A stretch of DNA of 64,000 nt, taken from Commensalibacter papalotli. Its GTDB lineage: Bacteria > Pseudomonadota > Alphaproteobacteria > Acetobacterales > Acetobacteraceae. Shown piece by piece: positions 1-10,000 of this stretch. Both the position numbers and the translations under genes were made by a program. Below the pieces are notes generated by a model. That model did not search any database, was not told the origin of the DNA, and saw nothing but the letters and a program-made list of their open reading frames with translations. The stretch spans positions 992,001 to 1,056,000 of the forward strand of contig NZ_CAMXCI010000001.1 in assembly GCF_947179115.1 (NCBI RefSeq), given 5' to 3'. Every line of letters starts with the position of its first letter. The stretch's first letter is position 1.

Positions 1-217
1 TGATTGTTGTTGCTTTTGCATCAACACCCAATAGCATATAATGGCCTTTACGATTTTTCTTAACACGGTATGCTAAGTTGCGTAATCCCCAATATTCGCG
101 CTTTTGTACAGAGCCTTCTTCACTTTCGATCAAAGAAGCAACTCCATTAGCGATCTCCTCAACTTGTTGTTGAGTGACATCATTACGTGCAATAAACACG
201 CATTCGTATAATGGCAT
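1..217 (-). CDS. rpsF: Ribosomal protein S6 (partial, C-terminus outside window)
   Basis: Only the first 72 codons are present. The translation starts MPLYECVFIARND and continues with a Q-x-x-V-E-E helix and the motif YWGLRNLAYRVKKN, which is the S6 family core; S6 binds 16S rRNA as a dimer with S18 in the small-subunit platform. The ATG at 217 is preceded by a clear GGGAG ribosome-binding site. The gene runs leftward out of the window, where rpsR and rplI usually follow. The leader holds a 7-bp hairpin, listed separately. Identity is confident; the end is unseen. Confidence 0.93.
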   Translation of the reverse strand, partial: MPLYECVFIARNDVTQQQVEEIANGVASLIESEEGSVQKREYWGLRNLAYRVKKNRKGHYMLLGVDAKATTI

Positions 218-291
218 ATTATCTCCCTTCGGCTGACTTCAACCCAATAAAACCAGTAAAATACCGATTATTCTTCCATTTTTTGGGTATA

Positions 292-318
292 GCCAAGGCA
301 TAGCCGTACAACCTTGGC
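292..318 (-). promoter_or_regulatory. Hairpin in the rpsF leader
   Basis: A GCCAAGG / CCTTGGC inverted repeat with a 13-base loop lies about 75 bases upstream of the rpsF start. rpsF leaders in many bacteria carry an S6:S18-binding autoregulatory structure with a CCG trinucleotide. A CCG lies nearer the start (complement of 230-232), but I could not fold it into the known bulged structure, so the regulatory role is only a possibility. Confidence 0.3.
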
Positions 319-365
319 AGGGAAGAACTCTTTTAAAACCACAAATACATAAAGAATGCAAGAGT

Positions 366-953
366 TTATCTTATTTTCTTCAAAAATTTTTTTGGAATAG
401 GCAGGTTTAAAATATCAGGAATATTCCAAAGTTCTTGCTCTACTTTGAATGGTTCAAAACCAGCCTTTTTATATATCTCTAAAGCCCTAGGATGATCTAA
501 ATTACATGTATTAATTCTTACACAACTAGGATCTTTCTGCCAGGCTTTTCGCAATGCCTGATGAAAAAAACTGGTTCCTAACCCTTGCCCAACCAAATGA
601 GGCATTAATCCAAAATAAGCAATATTAACGTTAGATTCTAATGTACAATCCAGCTCAAAAAAACCACAAACAACATTTTCATCATCTTTTAATAAATAAA
701 CTTCGATTAAAGGATTAGAAAATAATTGTTCTAGATATTGATCAGAAAGCACTCTGCGCATCCACCAACAACACTCCCTACCAACAGTCCCATAAACATA
801 CCTATATAAAGGAATAGGAACAACGGAAAGTTTCTCAACAGAATATCTCACTGGCAGCTCCAATAATGGCTGGATTGGAGGATGGTCCATTCGTAAAAAA
901 GTAATTGAAACCGTTACAGGCGTAGCTGGGCGAATATTATTAAGGGGTGACAT
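366..953 (-). CDS. GNAT-family N-acetyltransferase
   Basis: A 195-residue protein with GNAT-fold hallmarks. The acetyl-CoA pyrophosphate-binding motif A is GLMPHLVGQGLGTSFF (about residues 115-130), followed by the late motif NLDHPRALEIYKKAGFEPF (about 150-168), where Tyr is the usual general acid. The first 35 residues are not typical and may carry part of the substrate site, or the true start could be the internal Met22. The ATG at 953 has only a weak upstream GGTAAG. The substrate cannot be told from sequence. It sits alone between rpsF and rpoD, in the same direction as both. Confidence 0.8.
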   Translation of the reverse strand: MSPLNNIRPATPVTVSITFLRMDHPPIQPLLELPVRYSVEKLSVVPIPLYRYVYGTVGRECCWWMRRVLSDQYLEQLFSNPLIEVYLLKDDENVVCGFFELDCTLESNVNIAYFGLMPHLVGQGLGTSFFHQALRKAWQKDPSCVRINTCNLDHPRALEIYKKAGFEPFKVEQELWNIPDILNLPIPKKFLKKIR

Positions 954-976
954 AAACTTACCACAAAAAACAGAAA

Positions 977-993
977 GAGGGCAAAATGCCCTC
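977..993 (-). terminator. Intrinsic terminator of rpoD
   Basis: Perfect stem GAGGGCA / TGCCCTC with a three-base loop, 31 bases past the rpoD stop. On the minus strand it is followed by a T-rich run (TTTCTGTTTTTT), as expected for Rho-independent termination. Confidence 0.85.
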
Positions 994-1023
994 CCTCCTT
1001 ATAGTCAAAAAAAAATCGAAAAA

Positions 1024-3003
1024 TCAATTATCATCCAAAAAAGAACGTAATTTGCGACTGCGACTTGGATGTTTTAATTTTCGTAAAGCCTTGGCTTCAA
1101 TCTGACGAATACGTTCACGAGTCACATTAAATTGTTGCCCAACTTCTTCCAAAGTATGATCCGTATTCATTCCAATCCCAAAGCGCATCCGAAGAACACG
1201 TTCCTCTCTTGGGGTAAGGGATGCCAACACACGCGTTGTTGCCTCACGAAGATTGGTTTGAATGGCTGCATCCAGAGGAATAACAGCACTTTTATCTTCA
1301 ATAAAGTCACCCAGATGGCTATCTTCTTCATCCCCAACAGGTATTTCCAAAGAAATTGGCTCTTTAGCGATTTTTAAAACTTTTCTGACTTTTTCCAAAG
1401 GCATACCAAGTTTTTCAGCTAATTCTTCTGGAGTAGGCTCTCTGCCAATTTCATGAAGCATCTGACGAGACGTACGAACTAATTTATTAATCGTTTCAAT
1501 CATATGCACTGGAATACGAATCGTTCTCGCCTGATCAGCGATAGATCGTGTAATTGCCTGACGTATCCACCATGTTGCATAAGTAGAGAATTTATAACCT
1601 CGGCGATATTCAAACTTATCAACCGCCTTCATTAAGCCAATATTGCCTTCTTGAATTAAATCTAAGAATTGTAAGCCACAATTCGTATATTTTTTGGCAA
1701 TAGAAATAACCAAACGCAAATTCGCTTCAATCATTTCTTTTTTAGCACGTGAAGCATCGCGTTCACCATAAGAAACGGTTGAGAACACGCGACGAAATTC
1801 ACTAATTGGCAAGCCAACTCTTTGAGAAAGTTCGGCAATTTCATCACGACACTTATTGATATCGTCCTCATAGCGCTCAACAAAAAGTTTCCAATATTTT
1901 CCTGGTAAAGCACGAACGGCATCAATCCAATCTGGATTAAGTTCATAACCATGATATTTGGAGAGGAAATCATCACGAGATATTTTACATTTCTCTGCCA
2001 TACGCAAGAGACCACCCTCTAACGTTGCTAATTTCTTAGAAACTGTTTTTAATTGCTCAACCAAGAATTCAATTTTATTACTTTGCAAATGAACTTGCTG
2101 AACTTCGATAATCAGCTTGTTTCTTAACTCTTCATATTCATTTTCAAATTTAGGGGTAAGCTTTTCACCTGCTTGCAATACATCTAAACGTTGAACCTGA
2201 AGCTGATAAACTTTTACATAAATTTTTTCAATTTCTTCGAAATGGCTAAAAACTTCATCTTTATATTTTTCTTCTAAGGCTGATAAGGAAAGATTATTTT
2301 CTTCGTTGGAATCCTCTCCATTTTCGTCTCCCTCTTCTTCACCTTCATTTTCAACAGTGTCATCAGTAACTACCAAAGACTCTTCCATTTCTGGCAAACC
2401 AGTCTGATCATATTCAATCTGTGTAGCTTCTAAATCAACAATGTCTCTAAGTAAAATATCGCCAGCTTGTAATTGCTCATGCCAGCCAATGATTGCCTTA
2501 AAAGTAAGTGGACTTTCACAAAGTCCACCAATCATCTGGTTGCGTCCAGCCTCAATTCTTTTAGCAATGGCAATTTCGCCTTCACGTGACAAAAGCTCAA
2601 CAGCACCCATTTCACGCAAATACATACGAACGGGATCATCAGTTCTTCCTGCCGTGGATTCAACAGAAGCAACAGGACTTTCACTTTCCTCGTCAGATTC
2701 AGAAGAATCAGCCTCAGTCTCTGTGGCATCTCCTTCTTCTTCAGCGCTCTCCTCTTCATTTTCTTCGTGTTCAATAATTTGAATACTCATCTCTGAAAAA
2801 GCAGCCATAACATCTTCAATTTGCTCTGAAGACATCTTGTCCTGAGGAAGAATAGCATTTAACTCATCAAAAGTAACATATCCTCTTTCTTTACCTTTGC
2901 TGATCAATTTTTTTACATCTGCAGACCTGACATCTAGCAAACTCGTGTCATTATCACGATCATTCGCATTTCCATCATTTTTACCTGCTGCTTTTACAAC
3001 CAT
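1024..3003 (-). CDS. rpoD: RNA polymerase primary sigma factor RpoD (sigma-70)
   Basis: A 659-residue housekeeping sigma factor that directs RNA polymerase to -10/-35 promoters. Region 1.1 spans about residues 22-75. Region 1.2 starts at DPVRMYLREMG (about 123). Region 2 contains FLDLIQEGNIGLMKAVDKF and YATWWIRQAI (about 440-490). Region 4 has the -35-binding HTH with TRERIRQIEAKALRKLKH near the C-terminus. Two very acidic Glu/Asp/Ser stretches stand out, at about 79-109 (between 1.1 and 1.2) and 203-237 (within the non-conserved insert). The start has a GAGG site eight bases upstream. It lies downstream of dnaG in the classical dnaG-rpoD order, with a 263-base gap that probably carries its own promoter. 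Confidence 0.98.
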   Translation of the reverse strand: MVVKAAGKNDGNANDRDNDTSLLDVRSADVKKLISKGKERGYVTFDELNAILPQDKMSSEQIEDVMAAFSEMSIQIIEHEENEEESAEEEGDATETEADSSESDEESESPVASVESTAGRTDDPVRMYLREMGAVELLSREGEIAIAKRIEAGRNQMIGGLCESPLTFKAIIGWHEQLQAGDILLRDIVDLEATQIEYDQTGLPEMEESLVVTDDTVENEGEEEGDENGEDSNEENNLSLSALEEKYKDEVFSHFEEIEKIYVKVYQLQVQRLDVLQAGEKLTPKFENEYEELRNKLIIEVQQVHLQSNKIEFLVEQLKTVSKKLATLEGGLLRMAEKCKISRDDFLSKYHGYELNPDWIDAVRALPGKYWKLFVERYEDDINKCRDEIAELSQRVGLPISEFRRVFSTVSYGERDASRAKKEMIEANLRLVISIAKKYTNCGLQFLDLIQEGNIGLMKAVDKFEYRRGYKFSTYATWWIRQAITRSIADQARTIRIPVHMIETINKLVRTSRQMLHEIGREPTPEELAEKLGMPLEKVRKVLKIAKEPISLEIPVGDEEDSHLGDFIEDKSAVIPLDAAIQTNLREATTRVLASLTPREERVLRMRFGIGMNTDHTLEEVGQQFNVTRERIRQIEAKALRKLKHPSRSRKLRSFLDDN

Positions 3004-3266
3004 GTTTCCGCCTCAAAGAAAAAATAGTTTACTACCTAATAGTTCTATTTTTTTATATTTATAATAACTTGACCAATAATATAGAACATACATTTGTTTG
3101 ATTCTTTTTCTCGGCTCTTTTAACGCCCATACCATTAAAACCTACAACGGGCTAGCGGAACAACTATGTAGTCGAAAAAATGGAATCATTATTATAGATG
3201 ATATTTTATTAAAATAAATCAAGACCTAAACCAAAATTATTATGAAACTTTCATCAAAACACTTCA

Positions 3267-5087
3267 TTATACATCAAATTCTCCATGCTTTACCGCATCT
3301 AAAGCATTTAATCTGGCAATTAATGTGCGTTGATGAGCTTCATCTGGACATTTAATCCATGCTTGTTGTGCTTGTGTAACTTGCTCCTCTAATTCTTGGA
3401 GATTTAACCACCCGTAAAAATGCCACCATTGTTTTTCAAATAATTGAAAGTCAGTAACTTTATCGTAATTATTCTGATTTAACAAGTTTAAATTAGAATT
3501 GCTTGTAATTTTTTCTATTAGTTCTATCTTACCAATTTGCTTTAAATACAAATAAATATCTCCATAATCAAGGGGGAAATCCAACAATATTTCTCTGGCC
3601 ATTGCCAGATCCTCTGGCAAATCTAAACGACATAGTGCTTCTTCAACACTTGGAATAATGCTGGGACAATGAAATAATAGAGCAATTAAAATACACATGC
3701 GCTCATATTCGACCTGCGTCTTCTGCAAGACCGGACGAACAATAGACACATTGGCAATTTTTTTTTGTTTTTTCTCAAATGTAGTTTTATTATCAAATCT
3801 ATCATTCCGAGGATAAAACTGCGCATAAAACTGATCCAAAAGAACTTTGCGATATTCTTTTGCGAGATTTTGGTCTTTAATTTGTTCTGAAATTGAAATC
3901 AGACGTGCCCTCAATGCGGCCCTTTGCTCTGGAGAGCGATCTGTCATTGCCTCAACAGATAAATCATATAAAACATTACTTAAATTTTGTTTATGTCGGA
4001 TAATTTCTAAAAAGGCTTCTGCGCCATTTTTTTGAATATAACTATCTGGATCCTCGCCATCTGGAAGTGAAATAAAATTCAAAGTCTGCTCTGGGGTTAA
4101 AATTGGCAGAGCTTCTTCGGCCGCATGCAGCATTGCCCTGCGTCCCGCCCCATCGCCATCAAAGGACAAAACAGGTTGAGCGCTTGCACGCCATAATAAA
4201 GCCAATTGGTCTTGCGTTAAAGCCGTTCCTAATGGCGCAACAGCACCATGAAAGCCAGCTTGATAAAGGGCAATAACATCCATATAGCCTTCAACGACTA
4301 ATATTGTATTATAAAGTGGATCTATCTCTTTACGTGCATAAACCGAAGATAAATTATTTAATCCAAACAATACTCTACGTTTTGAAAATAAAGGTGTTTC
4401 TGGGCTGTTCAAGTATTTAGGCTGCCCATCACCAATAATTCGTCCACCAAAAGCAATAACGCGCCCTCTTCGATCACAAATAGGATATATTACCCGATTG
4501 AAAAAGAGCTCTCCTCCCCATTGCCCATCAGCTTGCTTTCTCAATAATCCAGCTTCTCCGATCATCTCCAAACTATATTCTTTAGATTTTAAATATTGTA
4601 TCAGTCCTCCTCGACCATCGCCTGACCAGCAAAGACCAAAATGACGGATCGTTTGCGGTGTAATACCGCGATTTAATAAATAATCTCTAGCAATTTTGGC
4701 TTTATTCGTTTGAAATTCAGATAGATAATACTCATGAGTCGACGCCATTAACTCATATAAATTATGCTGCTGTTCTTGGCGTTGTTTTTGTTGTGGGGTT
4801 TGCTCTGGAACTTCTAAACCAGCCAAAGAGGCAAGTTCTGTAACAGCTTCATTAAACGTCCGACCTTCGTTTTGCATAACAAAGGAAATGACATCTCCAT
4901 GAACACCGCAACCATAACAATGAAAATGATCGTCATAAATATAAAATGAAGGCGTCTTTTCCCCATGAAAAGGACAACACGCCTTCCAATGGCGACCTGA
5001 TCGGGTAACTTTTACTTTTCTTGAAATTATACTATGTAAAGGAATGCGTTGCCGTAATTCCTCAAGAAAACGCTGATCAAACGCCAC
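3267..5087 (-). CDS. dnaG: DNA primase DnaG
   Basis: A 606-residue primase that makes RNA primers for replication at the fork with DnaB. The N-terminal CHC2 zinc ribbon has Cys38, His41, Cys57 and Cys60. The RNA-polymerase/TOPRIM core includes the VVEGYMDVIALYQAG motif and the FDGDGAGRRA acidic motif. The C-terminal third would be the DnaB-interaction domain and is weakly conserved. The start is GTG: it is the only start codon after the in-frame stop, and AAGG lies upstream at suitable spacing. It follows the YqeY-like gene by 16 bases, so the two are probably co-transcribed. Confidence 0.97.
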   Translation of the reverse strand: MAFDQRFLEELRQRIPLHSIISRKVKVTRSGRHWKACCPFHGEKTPSFYIYDDHFHCYGCGVHGDVISFVMQNEGRTFNEAVTELASLAGLEVPEQTPQQKQRQEQQHNLYELMASTHEYYLSEFQTNKAKIARDYLLNRGITPQTIRHFGLCWSGDGRGGLIQYLKSKEYSLEMIGEAGLLRKQADGQWGGELFFNRVIYPICDRRGRVIAFGGRIIGDGQPKYLNSPETPLFSKRRVLFGLNNLSSVYARKEIDPLYNTILVVEGYMDVIALYQAGFHGAVAPLGTALTQDQLALLWRASAQPVLSFDGDGAGRRAMLHAAEEALPILTPEQTLNFISLPDGEDPDSYIQKNGAEAFLEIIRHKQNLSNVLYDLSVEAMTDRSPEQRAALRARLISISEQIKDQNLAKEYRKVLLDQFYAQFYPRNDRFDNKTTFEKKQKKIANVSIVRPVLQKTQVEYERMCILIALLFHCPSIIPSVEEALCRLDLPEDLAMAREILLDFPLDYGDIYLYLKQIGKIELIEKITSNSNLNLLNQNNYDKVTDFQLFEKQWWHFYGWLNLQELEEQVTQAQQAWIKCPDEAHQRTLIARLNALDAVKHGEFDV

Positions 5088-5103
5088 ACATCACCTTAAT
5101 ATA

Positions 5104-5559
5104 TTAAGAAAATTTAGCTTTAATTAATGGACCGACTTTAGAGAAATCTAACACAGCGCCATAATGTTCTTTTAAATAAGCCATGACTTTTCCCATTTCT
5201 TTCACAGAAGAAGCTCCTGTTTTTTCAATGGCTTCGTCCACAACTTTTGCAATGGCAGCATCATCTAACTGAGCAGGCAAGAATGTTTCAATGACTTGAA
5301 TTTCACTTTCCTCTTTTTCTGCCAATTCAGGACGGTCGGCTTGCTTATACATTTCCACTGATTCGCGACGAGATTTAATCATACCTTTTAACATAGAAAT
5401 GATTTCGTCTTCCCCAACAGCGTCGATCCCTTTTGGACGCGCATTAATATCCAAATCTTTCAATTTAGCACTAATCATTCGCAATGTTGACAGTTTTTCA
5501 GCTTCTTTGGCTTTCATCGCCACTTTAAGCTCTTCTTTAAAACGCTCGCGTAAATCCAC
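5104..5559 (-). CDS. GatB/YqeY domain protein
   Basis: A 151-residue stand-alone GatB/YqeY-family protein. It begins MDLRERFKEELKVAMKAKE and ends with LKEHYGAVLDFSKVGPLIK, both typical of the family. Such proteins resemble the tRNA-binding tail of the GatB amidotransferase subunit, but their function is not established. The start codon is GTG, with GGAG seven bases upstream. It is adjacent to dnaG and in the same direction; the pair YqeY-dnaG-rpoD is common in alphaproteobacteria. It is divergent from carA. Confidence 0.9.
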   Translation of the reverse strand: MDLRERFKEELKVAMKAKEAEKLSTLRMISAKLKDLDINARPKGIDAVGEDEIISMLKGMIKSRRESVEMYKQADRPELAEKEESEIQVIETFLPAQLDDAAIAKVVDEAIEKTGASSVKEMGKVMAYLKEHYGAVLDFSKVGPLIKAKFS

Positions 5560-5646
5560 AATATTTCTCCAATAATAATTAAAAGATTTTATAGCATGAC
5601 TTTAGTCAGGAATAAAATTCCCACAATAAAAATTTTATAAATGCTC

Positions 5647-5663
5647 TGGGAATTTTTTTCCCA
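5647..5663. promoter_or_regulatory. Short palindrome in the yqeY-carA divergent region
   Basis: TGGGAA and TTCCCA are separated by five T residues, in the 153-base region between the divergent YqeY-like gene and carA. It lies about 50 bases upstream of the preferred carA start and just before an AT-rich stretch containing TATACT (5674-5679). It could be an operator or part of a leader; no known regulator site is recognised. Confidence 0.25.
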
Positions 5664-5712
5664 ATGCTTTATATATACTATACGACATTCGTCCAGCAAA
5701 GGACATAAGGAC

Positions 5713-7086
5713 ATGATGGATATTGATACAATTATTTCTCGCCTTGGGGGGATTGAAAACGCCGCCCGCATTACAAAAGTCAGCACAGAGGCTATTCGCA
5801 AATGGAAACAAGCCCGTGCCATTCCATCCAAACATTGGACAACAATTATTCAAGAAACGGGTTTAACATTGTCTGATTTACAACCAAATGAACTTTCCGA
5901 TTCTACCCCTCATACCTGCCCAACAGGTGCCAATGCCGTTCTCTTACTAGAAGACGGTACTTTTTTATGGGGGATCGGATTTGGGGCATTTTCCTCCAAA
6001 GATAATCTTTCTATTGGTGAAATTTGCTTTTCCACCAGCATGACTGGATATCAAGAAACATTGACAGATCCGTCTTTTGCTGGGCAACTCATTACCTTCA
6101 CCTTTCCTCACATTGGAAATGTTGGCACAAATATTGATGATAACGAAGCCAATAAAATCGTTGCCAAAGGGTTAATTGTTAAACAACCCATTACAGAACC
6201 AGCCAATTGGCGGTCAACCAGTTCTTTACAAGAATGGTTGAAACAACATCACGTTTCTGGGATTTGTGGCATTGATACGCGTACTTTAACTTTACGCATT
6301 CGTGACCAAGGGCCACAAAATGCGTTATTATATTTCCCAGAAGATGGCATCTTTGATATTCCATTCTTACAAGAACAAGTAAAAGCTTGGCCTGGATTAC
6401 AAGGTATGGATTTAGCCAAAGAAGTCACTTGTGCAACATCGCATCAATGGAAAAATGGGGTTTGGCATTGGGGTGACGAGACATCACCAAAACCAAGCAA
6501 AACATACAACGTGGTTGCGATTGATTATGGAGCCAAACATAATATTTTCCGTAATCTTGTCGAAGTTGGCTGTAACCTTACCGTTGTGCCTGCCACCGCT
6601 TCTGCTGAAGAAATCCTTAGCCATAATCCTGATGGCGTTTTCTTATCCAACGGCCCTGCCGATCCTGCAGCAACTGCACATTATACTGTGCCTGTCTTAA
6701 AAACATTGCTTGAAAAACGCATTCCTATTTTTGGGATTTGTCTGGGACATCAGCTTTTAGCTCATGCTTTGGGTGGCAAAACCTATAAACTGGATCAAGG
6801 ACATCGTGGTGCTAATCAACCTGTCAAAGATTTAAAAACAGGTCGCGTAGAAATTACCAGCCAAAATCATGGCTTTGCCGTTGATCCAAAAAGCCTGCCA
6901 TCGGATGCGCATCCGACTCATATTAATTTATTTGATGGATCAAATGAAGGCATTGCTTCGGACAAATATCCTGCATTTTCTGTGCAATATCATCCAGAAG
7001 CCAGCCCTGGCCCTACCGATAGCCATTATTTATTCCAACGCTTTGCGGAATTAATGGACCAACACTCTCCTAACAAAAAACAATAA
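5713..7086 (+). CDS. carA: Carbamoyl-phosphate synthase small subunit with N-terminal HTH-like domain
   Basis: A 457-residue glutaminase subunit that hydrolyses glutamine and channels ammonia to CarB for pyrimidine and arginine synthesis. The CPSase small-subunit domain starts near residue 72 (AVLLLEDGTFLWG). The class I amidotransferase domain has its nucleophile Cys343 in FGICLGHQ and the His/Glu pair in HPEASPGP. Residues 1-60 are extra: a small helical unit resembling a Cro/CI-type HTH (IISRLGGIENAARITKVST, then AIRKWKQARAIP). As I recall, this type of segment is named the carph-isopro domain because it also occurs on CarA. ATG 5713 or 5716 is chosen over 5641 because AAAGGA lies about ten bases upstream. 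carB follows after nine bases. Confidence 0.95.
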   Translation: MMDIDTIISRLGGIENAARITKVSTEAIRKWKQARAIPSKHWTTIIQETGLTLSDLQPNELSDSTPHTCPTGANAVLLLEDGTFLWGIGFGAFSSKDNLSIGEICFSTSMTGYQETLTDPSFAGQLITFTFPHIGNVGTNIDDNEANKIVAKGLIVKQPITEPANWRSTSSLQEWLKQHHVSGICGIDTRTLTLRIRDQGPQNALLYFPEDGIFDIPFLQEQVKAWPGLQGMDLAKEVTCATSHQWKNGVWHWGDETSPKPSKTYNVVAIDYGAKHNIFRNLVEVGCNLTVVPATASAEEILSHNPDGVFLSNGPADPAATAHYTVPVLKTLLEKRIPIFGICLGHQLLAHALGGKTYKLDQGHRGANQPVKDLKTGRVEITSQNHGFAVDPKSLPSDAHPTHINLFDGSNEGIASDKYPAFSVQYHPEASPGPTDSHYLFQRFAELMDQHSPNKKQ

Positions 7087-7095
7087 GGTGTTCCT

Positions 7096-10000
7096 ATGCC
7101 TAAACGGACAGACATATCCTCTATTATGATTATTGGTGCTGGACCGATTGTGATCGGTCAGGCATGTGAATTCGATTATTCTGGTGCTCAAGCTTGTAAA
7201 GCCTTGAGAGAAGAAGGCTATCGCGTTATTTTGGTTAACTCTAACCCTGCCACGATCATGACTGATCCTGATATGGCTGATGCAACCTATATTGAGCCTA
7301 TTACGCCAGAAACCGTTGAGAAAATTATTCTTAAAGAAAAACCAGATGCAATCCTTCCAACAATGGGTGGGCAAACCGCTTTAAATACAGCAATGGCACT
7401 GGATAAATCAGGGTTCTTACAAAAGCATAATGTTGAGCTCATCGGTGCCAAAGCAGACGTGATTGATCGTGCTGAAGATCGTTTAAAATTCCGTGAAACG
7501 ATGGAAAAAATCGGCATCGAAAGCCCTCGCAGCACCATTGCCCATACCATTGAAGAAGCCAGAGAAGCATTGAAATTCACAGGGCTTCCCGCTGTTATTC
7601 GTCCCTCCTTTACCCTTGGCGGTTCTGGTGGCGGTATTGCTTATAATAAAGATGAGTTTGAACAAATTGTTACCTCTGGTTTGGATGCATCGCCTACAAC
7701 AGAAGTTCTGATCGAAGAAAGTATTCTTGGTTGGAAAGAATTTGAAATGGAAGTTGTTCGCGACAGTGCGGATAATTGTATCATTATTTGTTCCATTGAA
7801 AATATCGACCCTATGGGGATTCACACAGGCGATTCAATCACGGTTGCCCCAGCCCTGACATTAACCGACAAAGAATATCAACGCATGCGCGATGCATCAA
7901 TTGCATGTTTGCGCGCTATTGGGGTCGATACGGGTGGATCAAACGTTCAGTTCGGGTTAAATCCTGTTGATGGGCGTATGGTTGTTATTGAGATGAATCC
8001 TCGTGTGTCTCGCTCTTCTGCACTGGCTTCGAAAGCTACAGGGTTTCCAATTGCAAAAATTGCTGCGAAATTGGCAATCGGCTATACACTAGACGAATTA
8101 AAAAACGATATTACCAAAACAACACCGGCCTCTTTTGAGCCTACAATTGATTATGTCGTTGTTAAAATTCCTCGTTTCACCTTTGAAAAATTCCCTGGAA
8201 CGCCGGCATTACTGAGCACCAGCATGAAGTCTGTTGGTGAGGCTATGGCAATTGGTCGTTCTTTCCCAGAGGCCTTACAAAAAGGTCTACGTTCAATGGA
8301 AATTGGGCTTTCTGGGCTTGATCCTGTTGAAGTTCCTGGTGATGGAGATATTGATTCGTTCCGCGGTGCGCTTTCTCAGCCCCGCCCTAATCGTATTTTA
8401 ATGGCAGCACAAGCTATTCGTGCAGGTATTTCTTTGGAAAGCATTCACGAAGCGTGTCGTTTAGACCCTTGGTTCTTACGTGAGCTTGAAAAAATCATTC
8501 ATGTTGAAAAAGAGCTTCAAGCCAATGGGCTACCAAATGACACCTATCAACTAAGATCAATCAAAGCGCTTGGCTTCTCTGATAAGCAACTTGCACAATT
8601 AACAAATAAAACAGAAGCAGAAATCGCACAGCATCGTGCAAATTTAAAAGTTTTGCCTGTATATAAACGTATTGATACTTGTGCAGGAGAATTTGCCTCT
8701 TCTACTTCGTATATGTATTCAACTTATGAAGGCAGCTTTAATACACCTGTTTGTGAAAGCAATCCAACAGACCGTGAAAAAATCATTATTTTAGGTGGTG
8801 GGCCCAACCGTATTGGGCAAGGGATTGAATTCGATTATTGCTGTGTTCATGCTTCTTATGCGCTTAGAGAAGCGGGTTACGAAACCATCATGGTTAATTG
8901 TAACCCTGAAACAGTATCAACAGATTATGATACTTCTGATCGGTTATATTTTGAGCCTTTGACCAACGAAGATGTTATTTCTTTGATACGTCGTGAGCAA
9001 GAAAGCGGGACTGTCAAAGGTTGTATTGTGCAATATGGTGGTCAAACCCCCTTAAAACTTTCAAAAGCCCTTGAAGATGCTGGTATTCCATTACTTGGCA
9101 CCCCTGCTGATGCAATTGATTTGGCTGAAGACCGTGAACGTTTCCAAGTTTTATTAAAAAAGCTCGGCTTACGCCAACCTTCAAACGGAATTGCACGCAA
9201 TGGCGAAGAAGCGGAACAGATCGCTGAAGAAATCGGCTATCCTGTAGTTGTACGCCCTTCATACGTCTTGGGTGGACGGGCGATGGAAATCGTTTATGAT
9301 AAAAACAGTCTGCATCGTTATTTACGTGAAGTCTTACAATCTGCTGGTATTGATGTCAGTTCTGGCCCATTATTAATTGACCAATATCTAAGCGATGCAA
9401 TAGAAACAGATGTTGATTGTTTATCTGATGGTGAGGATGTTTACGTTGCTGGCGTTATGGAACATATTGAACAAGCAGGTATCCATTCTGGAGACAGTGC
9501 ATGTTCTATTCCCCCATATACCCTAGCCCCTTCAATCGTAACTGAACTTAAAGCACAGACATCTACCCTAGCCAAGGCTTTAGGCATTGTTGGCTTAATG
9601 AATGTCCAATATGCCATTAAGAATAACGAGGTCTTTATTCTTGAGGTAAATCCTCGTGCATCCAGAACGGTTCCTTTTGTTGCCAAAGCAACGGGTGTTC
9701 CCGTAGCAAAAATCGGTGCTCGCGTTATGGCTGGCGAGAAATTGAGCTCTTTTGGTCTAACTGAACGTTCTATTTCTGGTCATGTTGCGGTCAAAGAAGC
9801 TGTATTCCCCTTCGCTCGTTTTCCCAATGTGGATATTATCTTGGGGCCAGAAATGCGTTCAACAGGTGAGGTTATGGGAATTGATACGTCCTTTGAACGT
9901 GCTTTTGCAAAATCTCAATTAGGCGCTGGGGTGACCTTACCTTTATCTGGCAATGTTTTTCTCTCTGTACGTCACAATGATCGTGTTTCTTTACCCTCTA

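Noticed and set aside
2441..2782. Ser-rich 113-residue frame antisense to rpoD
   Set aside because: It mirrors the acidic Glu/Asp/Ser codons of RpoD; no independent coding evidence.
5641..5712. Longer CarA start at 5641 adding 24 residues
   Set aside because: No ribosome-binding site there; AAAGGA fits the ATG at 5713/5716, and the added residues overlap the likely promoter and palindrome.
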